Below, one piece after another: positions 58,050 to 64,000 of a stretch of DNA of 64,000 nt (position 1 is its first letter; each line of letters begins with the position of its first letter). The translations under genes and the position numbers were made by a program. The stretch covers positions 1 through 64,000 of the forward strand of contig NZ_SSBL01000032.1 of NCBI RefSeq assembly GCF_004795105.1, written 5' to 3'. This DNA comes from Streptomyces sp. A0642 (lineage in GTDB: Bacteria > Actinomycetota > Actinomycetes > Streptomycetales > Streptomycetaceae). The notes beneath the pieces were generated by a model. That model worked only from the letters and a program-made list of their open reading frames with translations. It searched no databases and was not told where the DNA came from.

Positions 58050-58829
58050 CTATCGCGCCCGCTCCTCCACGTACGCGTTGTACGCGGCCACCTGCGCCCG
58101 CCGGGCCACCCGCTCCACCGGCCGCAGCGCCTCCCCCCGTGCCGCCATCTCCGACGCGCTGACCGCCCCGCCGTGCCCGTTCTCGTACGCCACCGAGACC
58201 AGCAGCCCGACGCGCTGCGCCAGCTCAAGCACCCGCACCGCCCGCGGCGGATACCCCGGGGCGAGCACCTCGCGCCCCCGCTCCGCCCGCGCCCGGTACG
58301 CGTCCACCGCCGCCTCGGCCACCGGCCCCGACCCGGCCACGTCGAGCCGCGACAGCAAGGCCGTCGCATCCCGCAACGCCTCGGCGAGCTCCCGCTCCGC
58401 CTCGCCCAGCGACGGCACATCGGCCGGCGGCGCCTCGCGCACCGCCAGACACCGCCACACCACGTCGACGTGGAGATCCCCGGCGGGCCCCGCCTCCCGC
58501 ACCTCGGGCACCAGCCCGTACGGCGCACCGTAGGTGACCACCGCCTCCTCGGCCTCCAGCGCCCGGGCGTTGAACTCCGCCGGGCCGCTGAGGCCCAGCG
58601 GATGCCCGGGAACCGGCAGCGCGACCCGGAAGCCCGTCACCCCCAGCCCCCGCAGCCGCCCCAGCGCGAGCGTGAGACCGACCGGCCCCGCCTCACCCGG
58701 CAGTCCCTCGACGCGGTGCACCGCGTCGTTCCCGACGATGGCGAGCGCCGCGTCGTCGGGCGGCACGAGTCCGGCCAACAGTGCGTTGCCCCAAGCGGCC
58801 AGCAGACCTGAGCGTGGTTCCGAAAGCAT
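58050..58829 (-). CDS. Conserved actinobacterial hypothetical protein
   Basis: The product is 259 aa. No recognised motif or membrane helix. The N-terminal half is alpha/beta (ALAIVGNDAVHRV, GVTGFRVALPVPGHPLGL), the C-terminal half is helical (ELAEALRDATALLSRLDVA onward) with an acidic and Arg-rich end. ATG at 58829 lies 6 nt after TAGGGT with AGGACA 18 bp further upstream, so it is probably leaderless. Its divergent neighbour is an ABC ATPase gene. Confidence 0.8.
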   Translation of the reverse strand: MLSEPRSGLLAAWGNALLAGLVPPDDAALAIVGNDAVHRVEGLPGEAGPVGLTLALGRLRGLGVTGFRVALPVPGHPLGLSGPAEFNARALEAEEAVVTYGAPYGLVPEVREAGPAGDLHVDVVWRCLAVREAPPADVPSLGEAERELAEALRDATALLSRLDVAGSGPVAEAAVDAYRARAERGREVLAPGYPPRAVRVLELAQRVGLLVSVAYENGHGGAVSASEMAARGEALRPVERVARRAQVAAYNAYVEERAR

Positions 58830-58835
58830 GGCAAC

Positions 58836-58865
58836 ACCCTAAAGAACGGACCCGGGCCATGTCCT
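58836..58865 (-). promoter_or_regulatory. Promoter, leaderless type
   Basis: Minus strand: AGGACA (58865-58860), 18-bp spacer, TAGGGT (58841-58836), then 6 nt to ATG 58829. Confidence 0.55.
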
Positions 58866-59027
58866 CATCCCGCCGGACCCGGCCCCCGGACGAGCGGGGG
58901 ACCGCACGACGAGGGGCGACGACGGGCCCAGCGCCTGAAGCCCGCACGCGGTGGCGTAGGTTTTCCCTGGGAGCTGTGCCTACAGGCACGCGACGATCTC
59001 GAGACTGCATGGGGAGACAACGCGCTC

Positions 59028-59825
59028 ATGAGCGATGTACTGGAGCTGGTGGACGTATCCGTGGTCCGCGACGGACGCGCTCTGGTGGACGATGTCTCCT
59101 GGTCGGTCAAGGAGGGGGAGCGCTGGGTCATCCTCGGCCCGAACGGCGCCGGCAAGACCACCCTCCTCAACATCGCGTCCAGCTACCTCTTCCCCACCAA
59201 GGGGAGCGCCACGGTCCTCGGCGAGCAGCTCGGCGGCGTCGGCACCGACGTCTTCGACCTGCGCCCCCGCATCGGCATCGCGGGCGTCGCCATGGCCGAC
59301 AAGCTGCCCCGGCGCCAGACCGTGCTGCAGACGGTGCTCACCGCCGCCTACGGCATGACCGCGACCTGGCACGAGAACTACGACAAGGTCGACGAGGACC
59401 GCGCCCGCGCCTTCCTCGACCGGCTCGGCATGACGGAATACCTCGACCGGAAGTTCGGCACCCTGTCCGAGGGCGAGCGCAAGCGCACCCTGATCGCCCG
59501 CGCCATGATGACCGACCCCGAGCTGCTGCTCCTCGACGAGCCGGCCGCCGGTCTCGACCTCGGCGGCCGCGAGGACCTGGTCCGCCGCCTCGGCCGGCTG
59601 GCCCGCGACCCCTACGCGCCCTCCATGATCATGGTGACCCACCACGTCGAGGAGATCGCCCCCGGCTTCACCCACGTCCTGATGATCCGTCAGGGCAAGG
59701 TGCTCGCCGCCGGCCCCATGGAGACCGAGCTCAGCTCCCGCAACCTCTCCCTCTGCTTCGGCCTGCCGCTCGTCGTCGAGCACCAGGGCGACCGCTACAC
59801 CGCCCGCGGACTGCCGCTCGCCTGA
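59028..59825 (+). CDS. ABC transporter ATP-binding protein
   Basis: The product is 265 aa, one ABC cassette: GPNGAGKTT Walker A, LSEGERKRT signature (Glu in place of the usual second Gly), LLLLDEPAAGLD Walker B, THHVEEIAPG H-loop. The sequence lacks a neighbouring permease, so it works with a distant membrane subunit or as a soluble ATPase; YlmA/ModF-like single-cassette ATPases show this layout. ATG at 59028. Confidence 0.9.
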   Translation: MSDVLELVDVSVVRDGRALVDDVSWSVKEGERWVILGPNGAGKTTLLNIASSYLFPTKGSATVLGEQLGGVGTDVFDLRPRIGIAGVAMADKLPRRQTVLQTVLTAAYGMTATWHENYDKVDEDRARAFLDRLGMTEYLDRKFGTLSEGERKRTLIARAMMTDPELLLLDEPAAGLDLGGREDLVRRLGRLARDPYAPSMIMVTHHVEEIAPGFTHVLMIRQGKVLAAGPMETELSSRNLSLCFGLPLVVEHQGDRYTARGLPLA

Positions 59826-59881
59826 CGGCCCGCGGGCCATCGGACCGGCTCGCGCCCTGTCCGCGGAGGTGCTCCCGGTCC

Positions 59882-59887
59882 TACGAT
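59882..59887 (+). promoter_or_regulatory. Probable -10 box, leaderless start
   Basis: TACGAT with 6 nt (GACCAC) before GTG 59894. Confidence 0.4.
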
Positions 59888-59893
59888 GACCAC

Positions 59894-60322
59894 GTGGACA
59901 TCGACGCGTGGGTGTGGTGGCTGATCGGCGCGGTGGGACTGGGCATCCCCCTCGTCCTGACCGCGATGCCCGAGTTCGGCATGTTCGCCGTCGGAGCGGT
60001 CGCCGCGGCGGTCGTCGCGGCCCTCGGCGGCGGAATCGTGGCCCAGGTCCTGGTGTTCGTCATCGTCTCGGTCGCGCTGATCGCCTTGGTCCGCCCGATC
60101 GCCAACAGGCATCGCGCGGACCGGCCGCGGATCGCCACCGGCATCGACGCACTGAAGGGCCGTCAGGCCGTCGTGCTGGAACGGGTCGACGGCAGCGGCG
60201 GCCGGATCAAGCTGGCCGGGGAGATCTGGTCGGCCCGCGCCCTCGACGCGGAACTCAGCTTCGAACCGGGCGAACAGGTCGATGTCGTCGACATCGACGG
60301 GGCGACGGCCGTCGTCATGTGA
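59894..60322 (+). CDS. NfeD-like membrane protein
   Basis: The product is 142 aa. Three or four membrane helices (about residues 5-85: WVWWLIGAVGLGIPLVLTA, MFAVGAVAAAVVAALGGG, VLVFVIVSVALIALV) precede a soluble OB-fold beta domain (IDALKGRQAVVLERVDGSGGRIKLAGEIWSAR), as in short NfeD proteins. NfeD partners stomatin-like SPFH proteins in membrane microdomains; the SPFH gene follows. GTG 6 nt after a -10 box. Confidence 0.9.
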   Translation: MDIDAWVWWLIGAVGLGIPLVLTAMPEFGMFAVGAVAAAVVAALGGGIVAQVLVFVIVSVALIALVRPIANRHRADRPRIATGIDALKGRQAVVLERVDGSGGRIKLAGEIWSARALDAELSFEPGEQVDVVDIDGATAVVM

Positions 60323-60476
60323 CCGAACGGCCCCCACAGCAGCGCCCGTTCTGCGACACTCGATGTCGATCATCATGGAAGCCGGACCCGGCAGGACAAC
60401 CGACCTGACCCACGGCCCCTACGATCTCGACCCAGATCATCGCGATCCGTCGGCAACCGAAGGGCACGAGGAAACG

Positions 60477-61415
60477 ATGCAACCGATCATCATCGTCCTG
60501 ATCATTCTGGTGGTGCTCGTCTTCATCGCTCTGATCAAGACGATCCAGGTCATCCCCCAGGCCAGCGCCGCCATCGTGGAACGTTTCGGCCGGTACACCC
60601 GCACCCTCAACGCGGGCCTGAACATCGTCGTCCCGTTCATCGACTCGATCCGCAACAGGATCGACCTCCGCGAACAGGTCGTGCCCTTCCCGCCGCAGCC
60701 GGTGATCACCCAGGACAACCTGGTGGTCAACATCGACACCGTCATCTACTACCAGGTGACCGACGCCAGGGCGGCGACGTACGAGGTCGCCAGCTACATC
60801 CAGGCCATCGAGCAGCTCACCGTCACCACGCTCCGCAACATCATCGGCGGCATGGACCTGGAGCGGACCCTCACCTCCCGCGAGGAGATCAACGCCGCGC
60901 TGCGCGGGGTCCTCGACGAGGCCACCGGCAAGTGGGGCATCCGCGTCAACCGCGTCGAGCTGAAGGCGATCGAGCCGCCCACCTCCATCCAGGACTCGAT
61001 GGAGAAGCAGATGCGCGCCGACCGTGACAAGCGCGCCGCGATCCTCCAGGCCGAAGGCACCCGCCAGTCGGCGATCCTCACCGCGGAGGGCGAGAAGCAG
61101 TCCGCGATCCTGCGTGCCGAGGGTGAGGCCAAGGCGGCCGCCCTGCGCGCGGAGGGCGAGGCCCAGGCCGTCCGTACGGTCTTCGAGGCGATCCACGCCG
61201 GCGACCCGGACCAGAAGCTCCTCTCGTACCAGTACCTCCAGATGCTCCCGAAGATCGCCGAGGGCGACGCCAACAAGCTGTGGATCGTGCCCAGCGAGAT
61301 CGGCGACGCCCTCAAGGGCCTCAGCGGCGCCTTCGGCAACCTCGGCACCGGTATGCCCGGCTTCGACACCGGCAACACCGCCAAGGACCGCCGCGAGCAG
61401 CCCCCGGTCGACTGA
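60477..61415 (+). CDS. SPFH/stomatin-like (band 7) membrane protein
   Basis: The product is 312 aa. N-terminal hydrophobic helix (QPIIIVLIILVVLVFIALIK), SPFH domain (AAIVERFGRYTRTLNAGLNIVVPFID to about residue 190), then a long helical Ala/Glu-rich stretch with three related AILxAEG units and a Gly-rich tail. SPFH proteins assemble membrane-bound oligomers that shape lipid domains and protease activity. ATG with GAGGAAA 4 nt upstream. Confidence 0.95.
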   Translation: MQPIIIVLIILVVLVFIALIKTIQVIPQASAAIVERFGRYTRTLNAGLNIVVPFIDSIRNRIDLREQVVPFPPQPVITQDNLVVNIDTVIYYQVTDARAATYEVASYIQAIEQLTVTTLRNIIGGMDLERTLTSREEINAALRGVLDEATGKWGIRVNRVELKAIEPPTSIQDSMEKQMRADRDKRAAILQAEGTRQSAILTAEGEKQSAILRAEGEAKAAALRAEGEAQAVRTVFEAIHAGDPDQKLLSYQYLQMLPKIAEGDANKLWIVPSEIGDALKGLSGAFGNLGTGMPGFDTGNTAKDRREQPPVD

Positions 61416-61424
61416 CGCGCACGC

Positions 61425-61469
61425 CCCCCGTGCATGATCAGTGCACCAAGCACCGATCACGCACGGGGG
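61425..61469 (+). promoter_or_regulatory. Long imperfect hairpin covering the TSUP gene's SD
   Basis: CCCCCGTGC (61425-61433) pairs with GCACGGGGG (61461-61469), continued inward by TGATC/GATCA and GTGC/GCAC with single mismatches. The GGGGG 3' arm is part of the likely SD region of the gene at 61478. Confidence 0.55.
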
Positions 61470-61477
61470 AATGAGCC

Positions 61478-62245
61478 ATGACCACCTGGGAGATGCTCGC
61501 CGTCTTCGTCGCGGGCATCAGCGCGGGCACGATCAACACGATCGTCGGCTCCGGGACCCTGATCACCTTCCCGGTGCTGCTCGCCACGGGTCTGCCCCCG
61601 GTCACCGCCACCGTCTCCAACGCACTCGGCCTGATCCCCGGCTCCATCAGCGGGGCGATCGGCTACCGCAAGGAACTGGAAGGGCAGCGCGGGCGCGTCC
61701 TCAAACTCGCCGTCGGCGCCGCGATCGGCGGCCTCACCGGGGCGACCCTTCTGCTGGCCCTGCCGTCCACGGCCTTCGAGACCATCGTCCCGGTCCTGGT
61801 CGCCCTGGCACTCGTCCTCGTCATCCTGCAACCGCGCTTCAGCAAAGCGGTCCAGCGCCGGCGCGAGCACACCGGCACCCCGGCGCGTCCCGACGGCGGC
61901 CCGCTGCTCTTCGTCGGACTGATGCTCGCCAGCGTCTACGGCGGCTACTTCACCGCCGCCCAGGGGATCATCTACCTCTCCCTGATGGGCATGCTGCTCG
62001 ACGACACCATGCAGCGCCTCAACGCCGTGAAGAACGTCCTCGCGGCCGTCGTCAACAGCATCGCCGCGCTCTTCTTCCTCTTCGTCGCGGACTTCGACTG
62101 GACGGCCGTCGTGCTGATCGCCGTCGGCTCCGCACTCGGCGGCCAGATCGGGGCCAGGATCGGCCGCCGGCTCAGCCCCACGCTCCTGCGCGTCCTCATC
62201 GTCACGGTCGGTACGGCCGCCATCGTCCAGCTGATCCTGCGCTGA
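61478..62245 (+). CDS. TSUP family membrane permease (sulfite/sulfonate exporter-like)
   Basis: The product is 255 aa with about eight hydrophobic segments in two halves: GISAGTINTIVGSGTLITFPVLLATGLPPVTATVSNALGL is the TSUP signature of half one; SVYGGYFTAAQGIIYLSLMGMLLDD begins half two. The family moves sulfite, sulfoacetate or related organosulfur anions. ATG at 61478. Terminator 62250-62281 follows the stop. Confidence 0.9.
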   Translation: MTTWEMLAVFVAGISAGTINTIVGSGTLITFPVLLATGLPPVTATVSNALGLIPGSISGAIGYRKELEGQRGRVLKLAVGAAIGGLTGATLLLALPSTAFETIVPVLVALALVLVILQPRFSKAVQRRREHTGTPARPDGGPLLFVGLMLASVYGGYFTAAQGIIYLSLMGMLLDDTMQRLNAVKNVLAAVVNSIAALFFLFVADFDWTAVVLIAVGSALGGQIGARIGRRLSPTLLRVLIVTVGTAAIVQLILR

Positions 62246-62249
62246 ACGG

Positions 62250-62281
62250 CGAAGCCCGCCTCCGCACGGACGCGGGCTTCG
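62250..62281. terminator. Bidirectional terminator hairpin
   Basis: CGAAGCCCGC and GCGGGCTTCG, 12-nt loop, between the convergent TSUP and HNH genes. Confidence 0.75.
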
Positions 62282-62305
62282 TCTCCGTCACGGGGCGTAC
62301 GGCGG

Positions 62306-62812
62306 TTACGCCGCGGACTGCGCCAGCCACTCGGGCAGCGCGGACCGGTCACCGGCCCCCAGCGCCAGCAGCATCGCGTCCGCAGGCGACGGGACGAACG
62401 GCTGCCTCAGCAACGGCATCCCCGCCTGCTCCGGCGTACGGGCCGCTTTGCGGTGGTTGTCCTCGGCGCAGGAGGCCACCGTGTTGAGCCAGGTGTCCTG
62501 GCCGCCCTGGGCCCGCGGCACCACGTGGTCGACGGTGCTCGCCCGCCGACCGCAGTACGCGCACCGGTGCTGGTCCCGGATCAGCACACCCCTTCTGGAC
62601 CACGGGGCCTGTCTTCGGAACGGCACCCGTACGTACCGGCAGAGCCTGATCACCCGGGGCACCGGGATGTCGACGGCGGCGCCGCGCATACGGAGGCCTG
62701 GGTGCGACTGCTCGACGACGGCCTTGTCCTGGAGGATCAGCACCACCGCACGGTTCAACGTGACCGTCGACAGCGGCTCGAAGCTCGCGTTCAGCACCAG
62801 CGTGTCCCGCAT
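62306..62812 (-). CDS. HNH endonuclease family protein
   Basis: The product is 168 aa. The HNH fold is visible with zinc cysteines in RCAYCGRRAS, TVDHVVPRAQGG (catalytic His) and NTVASCAEDNHRK. The N-terminal strand LVLNASFEPLSTVTLNRAVVLILQDKA is typical of actinobacterial HNH proteins of this size. Biological substrate unknown; not linked to restriction genes. ATG at 62812 with GGGAGG 9 nt upstream. Confidence 0.9.
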   Translation of the reverse strand: MRDTLVLNASFEPLSTVTLNRAVVLILQDKAVVEQSHPGLRMRGAAVDIPVPRVIRLCRYVRVPFRRQAPWSRRGVLIRDQHRCAYCGRRASTVDHVVPRAQGGQDTWLNTVASCAEDNHRKAARTPEQAGMPLLRQPFVPSPADAMLLALGAGDRSALPEWLAQSAA

Positions 62813-62892
62813 TTCGCCCACCTCCCGTGTGCCGCCCGCCCCCTGGCAGGCCCGGATCAACTCTGGCCGGGCAGGCCGTGATGGACAACGCA

Positions 62893-62937
62893 ATAAAAAA
62901 TGCCCTGCCCTGATCTCTCCAAGACCAGGGCAGGGCA
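62893..62937 (-). terminator. Rho-independent terminator with U-tract
   Basis: A 12-bp stem TGCCCTGCCCTG/CAGGGCAGGGCA (62901-62937) followed on the minus strand by six T then ATT (62900-62892). It ends the YbhB-like gene. Confidence 0.9.
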
Positions 62938-62959
62938 AACAGCGGAGGAACCTTCGGGT

Positions 62960-63499
62960 TCACTCGTTCGCGGCGGGCTCCGCGTACTCACCGATCAGCT
63001 GCGCGCGGCCCAGGGTGTGGAACCGCAGGTTGAAGCCGACCGCCGCGGGAGGGGTGTCGCTGTCGGGACCGAGCTTCTCGCTGTCCACCGCGTACACGGT
63101 GAACACATAGCGGTGGCTCTCGCCGGCCGGCGGAGCGGCACCGCCGAACTCCTTCGCCCCGAAGTCGTTGCGGGCCTGCACGGCGCCCGCGGGCAGTCCC
63201 TCGAACGACCCGCTGCCCGCACCCGCCGGCAACTCGGTGACCGACGCCGGGATGTCGAAGAGCACCCAGTGCCAGAACCCGCTGCCCGTCGGGGCGTCCG
63301 GGTCGAAGCACGTCACGGCGAAACTCTTCGTCTCCGCCGGGAAGCCCTCCCAGCGCAGCTGCGGCGAGGTGTTCCCCTTCGCGTAGACCTGTGCGTCCGC
63401 AAGGACGGCACCCGGGGCCACGTCCTCGCTCACCACGGTGAACGAGGGGACCTCGGGATGGAAGTCGTGCGGAAGGGGGGCCTTCTTCGGCTCGGTCAC
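62960..63499 (-). CDS. YbhB/YbcL family Raf-kinase-inhibitor-like protein
   Basis: The product is 179 aa, PEBP fold. Core signature: CFDPDAPTGSGFWHWVLFDIPA (ligand-pocket Asp-x-Pro-Asp-Ala-Pro), KGNTSPQLRW and HRYVFTVYAVD. No signal peptide. Bacterial members are uncharacterised phospholipid- or anion-binding proteins. GTG at 63499 with AGGAGAGG about 6 nt upstream. The strong terminator lies 23 nt after its stop. Confidence 0.9.
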   Translation of the reverse strand: MTEPKKAPLPHDFHPEVPSFTVVSEDVAPGAVLADAQVYAKGNTSPQLRWEGFPAETKSFAVTCFDPDAPTGSGFWHWVLFDIPASVTELPAGAGSGSFEGLPAGAVQARNDFGAKEFGGAAPPAGESHRYVFTVYAVDSEKLGPDSDTPPAAVGFNLRFHTLGRAQLIGEYAEPAANE

Positions 63500-63710
63500 G
63501 TCAGCACCTCTCCTGGTCGGTTCAGTATTCGGAAGGTCTCCCTCCGACCCTAAGGGGCGGCCCGCGATTCCCGGCGGGCGCACGACGACGCCACGGCGCC
63601 TCGCCGTTTCGGGCGAAGCTCCCGCATACACCCCGTGGGCGGGGGCCGCCCCGTCAGCGATGCACCGCGTCCGACGCCGCGCGCCGATCCGCCAGGGTGG
63701 CGGACAGCCG

Positions 63711-64000
63711 TCAGAGCCAGTTGCGCTGCCCGCCGACCTGCGCCAGCCACTGATTCAGATAGGCCGCCCAGTCGGTCCCCTGGAAGTCGTTCAGACCCAC
63801 CTTGAACGCACGGTAGGAGTCGCTGCCCTCGCTGAAGAGGCCCGGCTTCTTGTCCATCTCGAGAACGACGTCCATCTCGCGGTCGTCCGCGACGAACGTC
63901 AGCTCGACCTGGTTCAGACCCCGGTACTGCGACGGCGGGAAGAACTCGATCTCCTGGTAGAACGGCAGCCGCTGACGGGTGCCCCGGATGTGACCGCGCT
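63711..64000 (-). CDS. Spo0M-like sporulation protein, C-terminal part (cut by window end)
   Basis: The visible 95 residues include RQRLPFYQEIEFFPPSQYRGLNQVELTF, DDREMDVVLEMDKKPGL and DWAAYLNQWLAQVG up to the stop. These fit SpoOM (spo0M) proteins, arrestin-fold, linked in Bacillus to sporulation control. The gene starts beyond position 64000. Family call rests on motif memory, not on an alignment. Confidence 0.8.
   Translation of the reverse strand, partial: RGHIRGTRQRLPFYQEIEFFPPSQYRGLNQVELTFVADDREMDVVLEMDKKPGLFSEGSDSYRAFKVGLNDFQGTDWAAYLNQWLAQVGGQRNWL

Overview
The window is a high-GC actinobacterial chromosome segment, almost certainly from Streptomyces. The evidence is strongly G/C-biased third codon positions, frequent GTG and TTG starts, leaderless promoters, and lineage-typical genes: a Spo0M-type sporulation protein, small Streptomyces membrane proteins, and a moaA - tyrS - fabG - fabI - serB order that I recall from the S. 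coelicolor core chromosome. I saw no rRNA or tRNA genes, insertion sequences, integrases, prophage or CRISPR arrays. Most genes are housekeeping or conserved hypotheticals, packed with short gaps. Convergent pairs are usually separated by perfect GC-rich hairpins.

Layout: 1-6.3 kb holds an alpha/beta hydrolase, a hypothetical gene with a repeated 3' end, a glyoxalase-fold protein, a zinc metallopeptidase and an ABC-F ATPase behind a tiny leader ORF. 6.6-11.2 kb holds a 73-aa HTH protein, an enoyl-CoA hydratase-like protein and a five-gene Asp23/AmaP envelope operon with a divergent partner. 11.2-16.8 kb (mostly minus strand) holds an SDR, a GH15 enzyme, SURF1, a zinc-ribbon protein, a DEDDh exonuclease-BRCT protein and a TetR regulator. 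The TetR gene diverges from a coupled catabolic operon at 16.9-21.2 kb: acetoacetate decarboxylase family, SDR and two amidohydrolases.

21.2-31.3 kb is the accessory, conflict-type neighbourhood. A giant protein joins a caspase-like peptidase, a probable inactive-HD region, an HSP90-type ATPase and a long alpha-helical C-terminus. It is translationally coupled to a zinc-ribbon protein and a three-helix membrane protein. A VIT/CCC1 transporter follows, then, convergently, an NLR-like NACHT-LRR protein. This is the most interesting part of the window. I infer a regulated-death or immune role from domain content only.

31.4-46.7 kb returns to core genes: sterol desaturase family, YhhN, an alcohol dehydrogenase, subtilase, DUF485/acetate symporter, moaA, DUF3099, GlsB, tyrS, TldD/TldE, fabG and fabI. 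46.8-64 kb holds a FadR-type GntR regulator divergent from a CynX-type MFS gene with a clear shared operator, SixA, SerB, a double-FHA ABC transporter, a secreted lytic transglycosylase, a GAF histidine kinase with a LuxR-type regulator, an ABC ATPase, NfeD/stomatin, a TSUP permease, an HNH nuclease, a YbhB protein and the 3' part of a Spo0M gene.

Two patterns recur across the window. Several start codons lie 6-7 nt after a TANNNT -10 box, which suggests leaderless mRNAs. Four genes have imperfect copies of their own last codons and stop codon repeated just downstream.
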